From an uncultured Collinsella sp. (GTDB taxonomy: Bacteria; Actinomycetota; Coriobacteriia; Coriobacteriales; Coriobacteriaceae): 32,962 bases of DNA. The DNA is taken from positions 1 to 32,962 of the forward strand of contig URKU01000010.1 of NCBI GenBank assembly GCA_900548515.1. Direction: 5' to 3'. The notes below the pieces were generated by a model. It did not search any database and was not told where the DNA came from. It saw nothing but the letters and a program-made list of their open reading frames with translations. The position numbers and the translations under genes were made by a program. The stretch's first letter is position 1, and each line of letters starts with the position of its first letter. This document shows positions 1-6,255 of the stretch, piece by piece.

Positions 1-2
1 CG

Positions 3-116
3 GCCAAGGTCGAGGCCCCGCGGGGCACGACCGCGGGCAGGGCGGAGTTCGGGCTGTACCAGGCCGCGCGGAGGCTGCTGGCCGCCCGCGCCGCGTGCGA
101 AAGGAGGCTCTCATGA
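3..116 (+). CDS. C-terminal end of an unidentified early protein (5' end outside the window)
   Basis: An open frame enters from the left edge and ends with TGA at 114-116, giving 37 residues rich in Ala and Arg (ending AACERRLS). The stop overlaps the ATG of the next gene (ATGA), the same coupling seen throughout this operon, and the codons are G/C-ending like the neighbours. There is too little sequence to recognise a family. That it is coding is inferred from the overlap and the open frame only. Confidence 0.4.
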   Translation, partial: AKVEAPRGTTAGRAEFGLYQAARRLLAARAACERRLS

Positions 117-565
117 TCCTCGACGCGGGCCTGCTGAGGGGATGGCCGAAGGAGCGCGCCGAGCTGTACGGCAAGCCCCACCTCGGGGCGAGGTACACGC
201 ACGACACGGCATACGAGCCGACGCAGGCCCGGTGCGCGGTGTGCGGTAGGCGCGCCTCCAACTGCCACCACGTCGCCCGCAGGTCGTGGGGAAAGACGTT
301 CAGGCTCGTCACGCCAAACGGAGTGTGGGAGCTGCGCAGCCCGCTGTTCGCCCTGTGCGGCTCCGGCACGACCGGGTGCCACGGGAAGTTCCACGACGGC
401 GGCCTCAGGGCCGAGTGGGTATGGCGCACCGGGGCGGCCGAGGAGGCATGGTGGTCCGGCACGATGCTCAGGGAGTACCCGCCGCACAGCCCCGACCTCT
501 ACATGTTCGGCTACTGGGCCATCACCGACCGTTACGGAAACGAGATCATCCGAGAGGTGAAATGA
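113..565 (+). CDS. HNH-like zinc-binding protein, putative endonuclease
   Basis: The product is 150 residues. A perfect Shine-Dalgarno AAGGAGG at 101-107 sits 5 nt before the ATG at 113, so this start is preferred over the GTG at 95. Visible metal-binding residues are C41-x2-C44, C51-H52-H53, C82, C89-H90 and H94, an arrangement resembling HNH/His-Me finger nucleases of phages, with the CHH part as the candidate active-site strand. It is distinct from the second HNH gene at 5296, which sits beside the terminase. It overlaps the next gene by ATGA. Role unknown; a homing-type or host-DNA nuclease is possible. A purely structural zinc protein cannot be excluded. Confidence 0.6.
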   Translation: MILDAGLLRGWPKERAELYGKPHLGARYTHDTAYEPTQARCAVCGRRASNCHHVARRSWGKTFRLVTPNGVWELRSPLFALCGSGTTGCHGKFHDGGLRAEWVWRTGAAEEAWWSGTMLREYPPHSPDLYMFGYWAITDRYGNEIIREVK

Positions 566-972
566 CGATGGAGATCACCAACTGCGAGCAGTACGTGCTC
601 GCCGAGCTTGACTACGAGCAGCGCCGCAACGAGCGCCTCGCGGCCGAGAACAACAAGCTGTTCAAGCAGCTCGACGCTATGACAAAGAGGGCGAACGGCT
701 ACAGCCGGATTATCAACCGCCCCAAGACGCCCATCGAGGCGCTGGCCGACAAGGTCATGCGCGAGGAGATGCTGACCCGCTTCACCTACGCCGAGGTCAC
801 GGACGTCAAGAGCGCGTTCAGCGGAAGGCTGCTCGACTTCGACGAATGGTGCCACGATGCGATGCGATATGTGGCGCTGGCGGACGGCGTCGGCGAGGAG
901 GAGTTCATCCGGTTCATGCGCCGGGACCTCAAGAAGATCTACGACAAGAAGGTGGCCAGATGTGCCGAGTAG
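562..972 (+). CDS. Hypothetical early phage protein with N-terminal coiled coil
   Basis: A 136-residue protein I do not recognise. Its ATG at 562 overlaps the stop of the HNH-like gene, and AGAGG at 553-557 lies 4 nt upstream; an in-frame ATG at 568 is a possible alternative with spacing of 10 nt. Residues about 5-45 are charged and heptad-like (QRRNERLAAENNKLFKQL), suggesting a short coiled coil, followed by a mixed alpha-helical part with a conserved-looking DEWCHDAM stretch. No catalytic motif, signal peptide or membrane segment is visible. Its position in a string of overlapping small genes points to an early accessory role. Confidence 0.6.
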   Translation: MTMEITNCEQYVLAELDYEQRRNERLAAENNKLFKQLDAMTKRANGYSRIINRPKTPIEALADKVMREEMLTRFTYAEVTDVKSAFSGRLLDFDEWCHDAMRYVALADGVGEEEFIRFMRRDLKKIYDKKVARCAE

Positions 973-1009
973 GGGCCGCCGTGCCCGACATGAGCGGCAG
1001 GTCAGGCCG

Positions 1010-1408
1010 ATGAATGACGAGAGGGCCGTCGCCGCGGCCATCCACGCCGGGCTCCGGAGCGACGAGGTGACCGACCTCTACACGGGCGACTGCAGGGGCT
1101 GCGGCGAGTGCTGCTCGCGCTTCCTGCCCGTGAGCCCGTTCGACCGGGTGCGCCTCGAGGCGTACGTGCGCCGGAACGGAATCGTGCCCGCCGAGCCCAG
1201 GGCTGAGTACGACCTGCTGTGCCCGTACCTCACGGACGGGCGCGAGTGCTCGGTCTACGCCGCGAGGCCAGAGATCTGCCGCGCCTACCGGTGCGACAGG
1301 CACAAGAGGGGCGAGCTCGGAATGTTCTTCGGCGCGGAGTGCGCCGAGGTGACCGACATGCGCGCGCTCGCGGAATCAATGGCCGGCGACGTCTACGAAT
1401 GCGAATAG
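1010..1408 (+). CDS. YkgJ-family cysteine-cluster protein
   Basis: The product is 132 residues. Near the N-terminus it has C28-x2-C31-x2-C34-C35 (DCRGCGECC), followed by a hydrophobic LLCPYL, a further Cys, the motif YAARPEICR and a final Cys in RAYRC. This spacing (CxxCGxCC ... C ... RPxxCR) is the hallmark of the YkgJ/UPF0153 zinc- or iron-chelating family, whose exact function is unknown. Phages and prophages carry copies in their accessory regions. The Shine-Dalgarno before the ATG at 1010 is weak. Family assignment is fairly secure; a role in metal binding is known only by analogy. Confidence 0.75.
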   Translation: MNDERAVAAAIHAGLRSDEVTDLYTGDCRGCGECCSRFLPVSPFDRVRLEAYVRRNGIVPAEPRAEYDLLCPYLTDGRECSVYAARPEICRAYRCDRHKRGELGMFFGAECAEVTDMRALAESMAGDVYECE

Positions 1409-1430
1409 GAACCGAATGAAAGGAATACCG

Positions 1431-1709
1431 ATGACCGACGAGAAAAAGACCGGCGAGACGTTTGAGGCGCCATACCCCGGGACGCTTAGCTGGGCGGCGA
1501 CGCGGTTGCTGGAGGCAATCGGCGATGCCGCGAAGGCCGTCGCCGAGATGCTGTGGGAGAGCATCTCCCGCGTGTTCCGAGACGCCCGCCGTCTCATGAG
1601 GAAGCTCGCGAAGGCGCTTGACCCGAAGTGGCAGCGTCGCAGCCGTCGCGCACTCGCCCGCTCGCGCCGCAACAACCTGTACCTGAAGAGTATCGGGAGG
1701 TGCCGGTGA
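1431..1709 (+). CDS. Small basic hypothetical protein
   Basis: A 92-residue protein. The ATG at 1431 is preceded by AAAGGA; an in-frame ATG at 1416 would overlap that ribosome-binding site and is less likely. The first 20 residues are acidic, the middle (LSWAATRLLEAIGDAAKAV) can form an amphipathic helix, and the C-terminus is strongly basic (RRSRRALARSRR), which would suit nucleic-acid or membrane-surface binding. No recognised domain. The gene ends just before a short gap and a zinc-ribbon gene. Confidence 0.5.
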   Translation: MTDEKKTGETFEAPYPGTLSWAATRLLEAIGDAAKAVAEMLWESISRVFRDARRLMRKLAKALDPKWQRRSRRALARSRRNNLYLKSIGRCR

Positions 1710-1739
1710 TGGGCGGCAAGTACAGGAAGGAGCGGGGGA

Positions 1740-1964
1740 ATGGCTAGGAACGTCTACGGCGGCTACTGCCGCGAGTGCGGCAGGTGGACGCCTCCCGGGT
1801 TCGGGCACTTCGAGCGCTACCGCGGCGGCTGGCGCGTCCACTGCGTCGAGTGCGCGAGCGGGCGGAGGCTGCCGCCCGAGGGAGACCAGGCGGCGCAGGA
1901 CATGCGGCGCCACGTCAGGAACATGGTGAACGACGGAAGGTACGGGAAGAGGGGATGCAGATGA
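1740..1964 (+). CDS. Small zinc-ribbon-like protein
   Basis: A 74-residue protein with C10-x2-C13 (YCRECGRW) and a second CxxC (HCVECASG) about 23 residues later, forming a likely four-cysteine zinc ribbon at the N-terminus and leaving a charged helical tail. GGAAGGAG lies roughly 8 nt before the ATG. Such mini zinc ribbons are frequent in phage early operons, where they usually have no assigned function; DNA, RNA or protein binding are all possible. Confidence 0.6.
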   Translation: MARNVYGGYCRECGRWTPPGFGHFERYRGGWRVHCVECASGRRLPPEGDQAAQDMRRHVRNMVNDGRYGKRGCR

Positions 1965-2179
1965 CGGGAGACGAGAGACCGGACATCTACGCGGACGGGC
2001 TCCGGGAGGAGCGCTGCGAGAACTGCTCGCACTGCGGCGTGATCAAGCTGCACACCATCCACGGCGTGGAGCGCACGGAGTACGAGTGCGGGCGCAGGCC
2101 CGAGTTCGTGCACAGGACGCAGGGGCTCGCCAGGTGCAACTACTGGACCGACGCGAGCTACGAGGTAGGTGAGGACTAA
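1961..2179 (+). CDS. Small cysteine-rich early protein
   Basis: A 72-residue protein when started at ATG 1961 (GAAGAGG upstream with good spacing); an in-frame ATG at 1955 would add two residues. It contains a CENCSHCGVI stretch and two further cysteines (YECGRRPEF, LARCNYW), so a small zinc-binding fold is likely. The spacing resembles small phage proteins in which metal binding stabilises a minimal fold. Its TAA stop overlaps the ATG of the excisionase-like gene. Function unknown. Confidence 0.55.
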   Translation: MTGDERPDIYADGLREERCENCSHCGVIKLHTIHGVERTEYECGRRPEFVHRTQGLARCNYWTDASYEVGED

Positions 2180-2385
2180 TGGCAATTATCGAAATGTCCA
2201 AGGGCGTGACCCCATCCACGATCCCCGAGTATGCAACGCCCAACGAATGGGCCGAGGCTTTCAACGTGAGCCTGAGGACCGTCTACAGGATGTGCAAGGA
2301 CGGGGAGCTAATGACCGTGAGGACGCCCGGCAGCATCCGCATCTGCCGCGACATGTCCTTTGTACTGCTGGGGCTAGATAGGTGA
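2179..2385 (+). CDS. Excisionase-like helix-turn-helix protein
   Basis: A 68-residue protein. Residues about 20-62 (YATPNEWAEAFNVSLRTVYRMCKDG followed by RTPGSIRICRD) follow the MerR/Xis-like winged-helix pattern of excisionase-family proteins: an entry helix, recognition helix with S-x-R-T-V-Y-R, then a short beta wing. Such proteins bind DNA either as recombination directionality factors or as small transcription regulators. The phage has a serine integrase (27323-28801), whose directionality factors are typically unrelated in fold, so a regulatory role is as likely as excision control. The start overlaps the preceding stop (TAATG). Confidence 0.65.
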   Translation: MAIIEMSKGVTPSTIPEYATPNEWAEAFNVSLRTVYRMCKDGELMTVRTPGSIRICRDMSFVLLGLDR

Positions 2386-2390
2386 TGGCA

Positions 2391-2816
2391 ATGGCGAATA
2401 TCGAGTTACCAAAAGATGCCGAGGGCCGCGAGATTCCGCTGGGCACCAAGGTGCTGTACAACAACATAGGCGTCGGGTACGAGGTGAACAGGTTCACGTT
2501 CGGATTCGATGTGATCACACACGAGGTCGAATGGACAGCCGAGTCCTACGGGACTGGGGACATGGTGTACCACTTACCTGCCAACTCCATGTACCTCGAG
2601 AAGCCGGACAGCCTCAAGCAGCTCGCGGAAGACCTCAACCGTGCGTGGGATGTGCACGGCAAAGGCTGCAGGGACATGCCGTGCCACTACGACAAGGACC
2701 GTGGCGAGTACTGCAACGATTGCAGGCTGTGCAGCCACGGGAAGATGAATTGCCTCGATGCCATGATGGCCGACATCGTATCGCGTGTGAACCGTCTGGC
2801 CGGTGATTCCGAATGA
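2391..2816 (+). CDS. Tandem paralogue 1, cysteine-containing hypothetical protein
   Basis: A 141-residue protein starting MANIELPKDAEGREIPL. ATG 2391 is chosen because AGGTGA lies about 7 nt upstream and because the next gene starts at the same point of the shared motif; ATG 2385 is possible. The N-terminal half (IELPKDAEGREIPLGTKVLY) is nearly identical to the downstream gene, then both have a VNRFT motif. The C-terminal third carries a cysteine cluster (GCRDMPCHYDKD, CNDCRLCSHG) that may bind metal. The family is familiar from phages but functionally uncharacterised. Local G+C is lower than in flanking genes. Confidence 0.6.
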   Translation: MANIELPKDAEGREIPLGTKVLYNNIGVGYEVNRFTFGFDVITHEVEWTAESYGTGDMVYHLPANSMYLEKPDSLKQLAEDLNRAWDVHGKGCRDMPCHYDKDRGEYCNDCRLCSHGKMNCLDAMMADIVSRVNRLAGDSE

Positions 2817-3211
2817 TTGAGCTACCGAAAGACGCGGAAGGCCGTGAAATCCCGCTCGATACCAAAGTTCTGTACAACGAGGACGGCAAGTGTTTTAAGG
2901 TCAACCGCTTTACCTATTCTGTGGTACAGACGATGCCCGGCTTAAAGTGGGGCGTCGTGTTCATGGATTGCCAGTATGACTATTGCAGCTCCTTCTACCT
3001 CACGCCACCGGAGACGCCCGACAGCTGGGAGAAGCTGGAAGAGGACTTGGGCAAGATCGCGAACCATCAGACGGAAGTCGTCTGCCCTTATTACGACCGC
3101 GAAATAAAGGACTGCGAGGGCTGCAAACTCGAGGGCTACGGCTGCTCCTGCTCCCATGCCTTCTTGAAAGACGTTATGGCGCGCATCCGCAAGCTGAGGG
3201 GTGAGGACTGA
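2813..3211 (+). CDS. Tandem paralogue 2, cysteine-containing hypothetical protein
   Basis: A 132-residue protein overlapping paralogue 1 by ATGA. It repeats the N-terminal motif (MIELPKDAEGREIPLDTKV) and the VNRFT motif of the preceding gene, and ends in a comparable cysteine cluster (CPYYDREIKDCEGCKLEG, CSCSHAFL). The middle differs strongly, so the duplication is old or the copies were acquired separately. No enzymatic motif is visible. The arrangement as adjacent, translationally coupled copies suggests they are co-expressed and may pair with each other. Confidence 0.6.
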   Translation: MIELPKDAEGREIPLDTKVLYNEDGKCFKVNRFTYSVVQTMPGLKWGVVFMDCQYDYCSSFYLTPPETPDSWEKLEEDLGKIANHQTEVVCPYYDREIKDCEGCKLEGYGCSCSHAFLKDVMARIRKLRGED

Positions 3212-3480
3212 TGACGACGCACAGGCTCAAGATTCACGAGCAGTATGCCGATGCCGTCCTGAACGGAACCAAGACGCTCGAGGTTCGCAAGAACGACCGG
3301 GGTTACAAGGTCGGCGACAAGATCGTATTCGACGTCGTCACGAATGAAGGCTATGCCGTCGGGGCGGCGGCAAGGCACCCGCTCAACTGGGCGGCCTACC
3401 GAATCGACTACATCCTCGACGACTTCGAGGGCCTCGCCCAGAAATACGTGGCGCTGGCCATATCCAAGGAGGGCGAATGA
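3211..3480 (+). CDS. DUF3850 (ASCH/PUA-like) protein
   Basis: An 89-residue protein. The run HRLKIHEQYADAVLNGTKTL then EVRKNDRGYKVGDKI matches the DUF3850 family, a compact ASCH-like beta barrel related to PUA domains that bind RNA: first strand HxLKI, the G-T-K-x-x-E-x-R-x-N-D-R core, then the Y-x-V-G-D turn. Full length for the family. The start overlaps the preceding stop. In phages these are commonly found among early genes; proposed RNA-binding activity is by fold analogy and unproven. Confidence 0.8.
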   Translation: MTTHRLKIHEQYADAVLNGTKTLEVRKNDRGYKVGDKIVFDVVTNEGYAVGAAARHPLNWAAYRIDYILDDFEGLAQKYVALAISKEGE

Positions 3481-4178
3481 TTACCGATGATGTGCGCCGC
3501 GAGACGGCGAAGAGGTTACGCGAGAAAAAGAAGGAATTCTTCGGCGAACGCAGCTGGTTCCCGCAGGACCTGATTCTCTACCAGAGCATGTACCTCACGG
3601 CCATCGACGAGTGCCTTCCGGACGGCGAGTGCGGATTCGACGTCCTCGCCGAACTTATCGAGCCTGAGCCCGTCACGGGGGACACCTCGGACGGCTTCCA
3701 CACGTTCGACGAGCTTTACCGCCATAGGGCCGTCCTGTTCTCATTCATCGTGACGTGCTTCCCCGGAGCCTCGTGGAAGTCCAGGCGGCATCATGACGGG
3801 ACCATGTACGGCGGAATGTTCATCGTCGGCATCGAGACGCCCTGGGGGCAGGCGACGTACCACTACGACGTCGACAAATGCTGGGACATGTTCCCGTGCC
3901 AGGAGCTCGACCGCGCGCCGGAGTGGGACGGGCACACGCCGGATCAGGCAATCGAGCGCATTGAGCGCCTCGCGCGGAGGCTCGCCGCCGCGTGCATCGG
4001 CGAGAGGGCTGAAATCATGTCCTGTTGGAACGTCTACGACGACATGGCATACGGCTCCTGCGACAACGGCTTCAAGTGCTCGGTCTGCGGCTGCAAGGTC
4101 GAGGACGAGGAGCACTACCGCGTGAGCGGCGTCTGGAACTTCTGCCCGGGATGCGGGAGGAGGGTCGTGAAGCCATGA
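3477..4178 (+). CDS. Two-domain phage hypothetical with C-terminal zinc ribbon
   Basis: A 233-residue protein. Residues about 75-165 include FHTFDELYRHRAVLF, a W-K-S-R-x-H-H-D-G-T-M core, MFIVGIETPWGQATYHYD and DRAPEWDGHTPDQAI, a pattern seen in many phage and prophage proteins of unknown function. The last 45 residues are a zinc ribbon with CSVCG and FCPGCGRRV. The N-terminal 70 residues are helical and charged. It overlaps both neighbours by ATGA. The conserved His/Asp-rich HHDGT motif could bind metal or nucleotide, but no reaction is known. Confidence 0.6.
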   Translation: MITDDVRRETAKRLREKKKEFFGERSWFPQDLILYQSMYLTAIDECLPDGECGFDVLAELIEPEPVTGDTSDGFHTFDELYRHRAVLFSFIVTCFPGASWKSRRHHDGTMYGGMFIVGIETPWGQATYHYDVDKCWDMFPCQELDRAPEWDGHTPDQAIERIERLARRLAAACIGERAEIMSCWNVYDDMAYGSCDNGFKCSVCGCKVEDEEHYRVSGVWNFCPGCGRRVVKP

Positions 4179-4411
4179 GTGCGGAGTACGTGCTGGACGC
4201 TGACAAGATCGCCCACTGGAGAGTCGACAACCACGTCCCGCTCAAGCAGCTGGCGCGAATTGCCGGTGTGAACCTCAGCAGCCTGAGCCACGCCATCCGC
4301 GGCGGCAGGGAAGTGAAGATGAACCTGCTGCTCAATCTGGCGGAGGCGATGGGCGAAGACCCGCGGGACATCGTGAAGCCCAAAGCACTTGCAAGTCAGG
4401 AGACAAAATGA
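4175..4411 (+). CDS. XRE/Cro-type helix-turn-helix regulator
   Basis: A 78-residue protein. Residues 10-60 form a lambda-repressor-like HTH: WRVDNHVPLKQLARIAGVN is the first two helices and turn, SSLSHAIRGG the recognition helix and REVKMNLLLNLAEAMGEDPR the last two helices. There is no dimerisation or protease domain, so it is a minimal Cro-like DNA-binding protein. It is separate from the lysogeny switch at 29801-30358 and lies in the accessory operon, where it may tune local transcription. The start overlaps the preceding stop. Confidence 0.75.
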   Translation: MSAEYVLDADKIAHWRVDNHVPLKQLARIAGVNLSSLSHAIRGGREVKMNLLLNLAEAMGEDPRDIVKPKALASQETK

Positions 4412-4596
4412 GATTCGAGATCATTGAGCGCCACATCATCGACGTGCCGGACAGCGAGCTCACGGACGGCGGGCGCCCCCTGGGCAAGATGACGCTCGCT
4501 GAGGTTCTCGACGTCATCGCGGAGAACCCGCGCAGGTTCATCGAGCAGTACGAGATGTACCGCGAGGAGGTGATTCGCCTTGGGGGCAAGCTGTGA
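4408..4596 (+). CDS. Small hypothetical early protein
   Basis: A 62-residue acidic protein (MRFEIIERHIIDVPD at its start, then a helix LAEVLDVIAENPRRF). No recognised family. It overlaps the HTH gene by 4 nt and the next gene by 17 nt; the GAGGAGGTG near its end is the ribosome-binding site of the following TTG-started gene. An antirestriction-like or regulatory role would be guesswork. Confidence 0.5.
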   Translation: MRFEIIERHIIDVPDSELTDGGRPLGKMTLAEVLDVIAENPRRFIEQYEMYREEVIRLGGKL

Positions 4597-4864
4597 GCCG
4601 GGCTACAACCTCCCGGACGGATGCACCGACGCGGCAATCGACAGGCACTTCGGCGAGGGCAAGCCCACATGCGCCGAGTGCACCAAGATGTACGAGTGCT
4701 GCTGCGACTACGGCATCTGCGAGATAGAGTTCGACGACGCCTTCCGGGAGAAGTTCGACGGGGCGGACGCGGAGCCGGGCGACGTCGCCTACTGGGCGCT
4801 CCCGTGGATAGCGGACCACATGAGGGACATGCAGGAGGAAGCGTGCGACATGTTCTGTGGCTGA
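4580..4864 (+). CDS. Cysteine-rich hypothetical protein, TTG start
   Basis: A 94-residue protein read from TTG at 4580. No in-frame ATG or GTG lies near the 5' end, while GAGGAGGTG ends about 8 nt before the TTG, which makes this rare start credible. The product has many cysteines (CAECTKMYECCCDYGICE) that suggest metal binding, then an acidic helical part and a terminal CDMFCG. Its TGA overlaps the ATG of the mini membrane protein at 4864. Family unknown. Confidence 0.5.
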   Translation: MGASCEPGYNLPDGCTDAAIDRHFGEGKPTCAECTKMYECCCDYGICEIEFDDAFREKFDGADAEPGDVAYWALPWIADHMRDMQEEACDMFCG

Positions 4865-4965
4865 TGCCGCTGGCGGCGCTCACCGCGCTGCTGGCGTGGG
4901 CGGCGAGGTCCGCATGGGCTCTCGCCGTGGTTTTGACCGTTCTCGTGCGCATGGTGTGCGGGTGA
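4864..4965 (+). CDS. Mini membrane protein (33 aa)
   Basis: A 33-residue frame starting at the ATG overlapping the previous stop (TGATG). Almost the whole protein is one hydrophobic segment with a central Arg-Ser (LTALLAWAARSAWALAVVLTVLV), so a single-pass membrane peptide is predicted. Coding status is inferred from the tight coupling and from a second mini membrane gene directly after it. Confidence 0.45.
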   Translation: MPLAALTALLAWAARSAWALAVVLTVLVRMVCG

Positions 4966-4979
4966 GATTGGAGGATTGA

Positions 4980-5102
4980 ATGGACGGGATCGTAAGGCTG
5001 GCCGGCAAGCTCATCGGGTGCCTCATCGTGACGGCACTCGTGCTGCTGTGCGCCGCCGCCGTCGTGTGGTGCTGGCAGGTGCTCGCGGGGCTGGTCGCAT
5101 GA
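4980..5102 (+). CDS. Mini membrane protein (40 aa)
   Basis: A 40-residue frame with the ribosome-binding sequence TTGGAGGA just before its ATG. A short basic N-terminus (MDGIVRLAGKL) is followed by a hydrophobic helix IGCLIVTALVLLCAAAVVWC. It ends with a stop overlapping the next ATG. Predicted single transmembrane helix with the N-terminus inside by the positive-inside rule. Function unknown; small early membrane peptides in phages sometimes act in superinfection exclusion. Confidence 0.5.
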   Translation: MDGIVRLAGKLIGCLIVTALVLLCAAAVVWCWQVLAGLVA

Positions 5103-5299
5103 GCGCCGGCGAGAGGGTGGCGCAGCAGCTCCGCGACGCCGCGGCCCTGCTGGAGTCAATGGTGGACGACGTGGCGGGGGACATCGACGAGAGGTTCGTG
5201 CTGCCTCCCATAACGCTCACCATCAAGATAGGAAGCACCGACGAGACCCCGACCCTGTCGGTGAAGAAGGACTACCTCGCGAGGAAGCGCCTGGCATGA
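5099..5299 (+). CDS. Small hypothetical protein
   Basis: A 66-residue protein coupled to both neighbours by ATGA overlaps. The first half is an amphipathic helix (AGERVAQQLRDAAALLESM), the second half two likely beta strands (LPPITLTIKIGS, TPTLSVKKDYLARK). No recognisable family or motif. Sitting immediately before the HNH gene it may be part of the packaging/early boundary, but nothing in its sequence shows this. Confidence 0.5.
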   Translation: MSAGERVAQQLRDAAALLESMVDDVAGDIDERFVLPPITLTIKIGSTDETPTLSVKKDYLARKRLA

Positions 5300-5577
5300 C
5301 GTGGAGCTCCAACGGCAACGCCGAGCGCAAGCTCAAGGCGAGGCTCCGCGCCGAGGGCAGGCCGTGCCACATATGCGGACAGCCCATAGACTACAGCCTG
5401 CCGCCCGGCACGCCGTGGAGCTTCGAGGCCGACCACGTGGTGCCGAGGGCGAGGGGCGGCGCGGTGCTGGACTACGCGAACCTCGACGCGGCGCACCGCA
5501 TCTGCAACCAGAGGAAGGGCAAGCACATGCCGGGCGACGCGAGGCCCGTCGAGATAAGGCGCACGAGGCTGTTCTGA
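5296..5577 (+). CDS. HNH endonuclease of the packaging module
   Basis: A 93-residue protein with a complete HNH fold: C-H-I-C-G (CxxC first zinc knuckle) at residues 24-28, then EADHVVPRARGG with the catalytic D-H, the Asn of YANLDAAHR, and HRICNQRKG closing the second zinc knuckle. In HK97-like and related phages an HNH protein encoded next to the terminase is required together with TerL for cutting at cos. Position directly before TerS fits that role. Full length for the family. The start overlaps the preceding gene. Confidence 0.88.
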   Translation: MTWSSNGNAERKLKARLRAEGRPCHICGQPIDYSLPPGTPWSFEADHVVPRARGGAVLDYANLDAAHRICNQRKGKHMPGDARPVEIRRTRLF

Positions 5578-5823
5578 AGGCTCGAGACAACTGAATAGGC
5601 GGGGCTGAAAAGCCTAACTGGAGGCGCGGTCGTTTGCTCGGCTGCGCCTCACTGCTTTTTGGGGCGCTGAGCCGCCGATGGCGGGGGCATGGCCCCTCCC
5701 CGGGGGTGCACGGACACCCATCGCTGCCAGTGCCGATTTCCCCCCGCCCCATGACCCCAGGGCGGGGGTAGGCCGCGAATCTCACCCGCATCGCACAATG
5801 CGGGCACGAGAAAGGAGACCGGG
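5578..5823 (+). other. Non-coding packaging region, candidate cos site
   Basis: This 246-bp gap between the HNH gene and TerS holds no credible gene. It contains the inverted repeat CCCCCGCCC (5741-5749) / GGGCGGGGG (5760-5768) with a 10-nt loop and, near 5686-5700, a GGGGCATGGCCCC palindrome followed by CTCCCCGGGGG. The cos sites of HNH-containing siphoviruses usually lie in this interval, so it is a good candidate for terminase binding and cleavage. The exact cut site cannot be read from one sequence. AAAGGAG near the right end is the ribosome-binding site of TerS. Confidence 0.4.
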
Positions 5824-6255
5824 ATGCCGAAGATGCCGGAATCGGTCGCATCCGATGACTATCAATCGCAGATCTGGGCGAGCGTCACCGCATCGGGGCG
5901 CTTCTCCGACGAGGACGCGCCGAACATCGCGCTGCTGTGCTACTGGCATGCCGTGGCGAAGGCCGCGGAGGACGCGATGAGCAAGGGCAAGTCCGTGAAG
6001 GTGCTCGACCCCGTCGGCTACAAGCCCATCAAGGCGAAGAACGGGCGGCACGCCATCATGGAGCGCCCGCACCCTGCCGTGTCCGTGCTCAAGCAGGCGA
6101 CCGCCGAGATACGCGCGCTCAACGAGCTGCTCGGGCTGTCGCGCAAGGCAGTGCCCATCCAGGTGCAGCAGGCGCGTCCGCAGAGCGACGGCGCTAGGGT
6201 GCTGAGCCTGATGTTCGCCGACCGCGAGCGCAAGGCCAAGGCGGCGGGTGCCTGA
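5824..6255 (+). CDS. terS: Terminase small subunit, P27 family
   Basis: A 143-residue protein with an AAAGGAG ribosome-binding site. The helical middle (IALLCYWHAVAKAAEDAM) and the C-terminal MERPHPAVSVLKQATAEI then ALNELLGLSRKA match the P27-type small terminase, which recognises the packaging site and loads TerL. The NPxxxxxxxx-type helix followed by LxELGLxP-like sequence is the usual family end; here it reads ELLGLSRKAVP. It overlaps TerL by one base (TGATG), so the two are translated in fixed ratio. Confidence 0.82.
   Translation: MPKMPESVASDDYQSQIWASVTASGRFSDEDAPNIALLCYWHAVAKAAEDAMSKGKSVKVLDPVGYKPIKAKNGRHAIMERPHPAVSVLKQATAEIRALNELLGLSRKAVPIQVQQARPQSDGARVLSLMFADRERKAKAAGA

Noticed and set aside
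1709..1747. 12-codon frame overlapping the 1431-1709 stop
   Set aside because: Too short and runs into the ribosome-binding region of the gene at 1740; probably chance.
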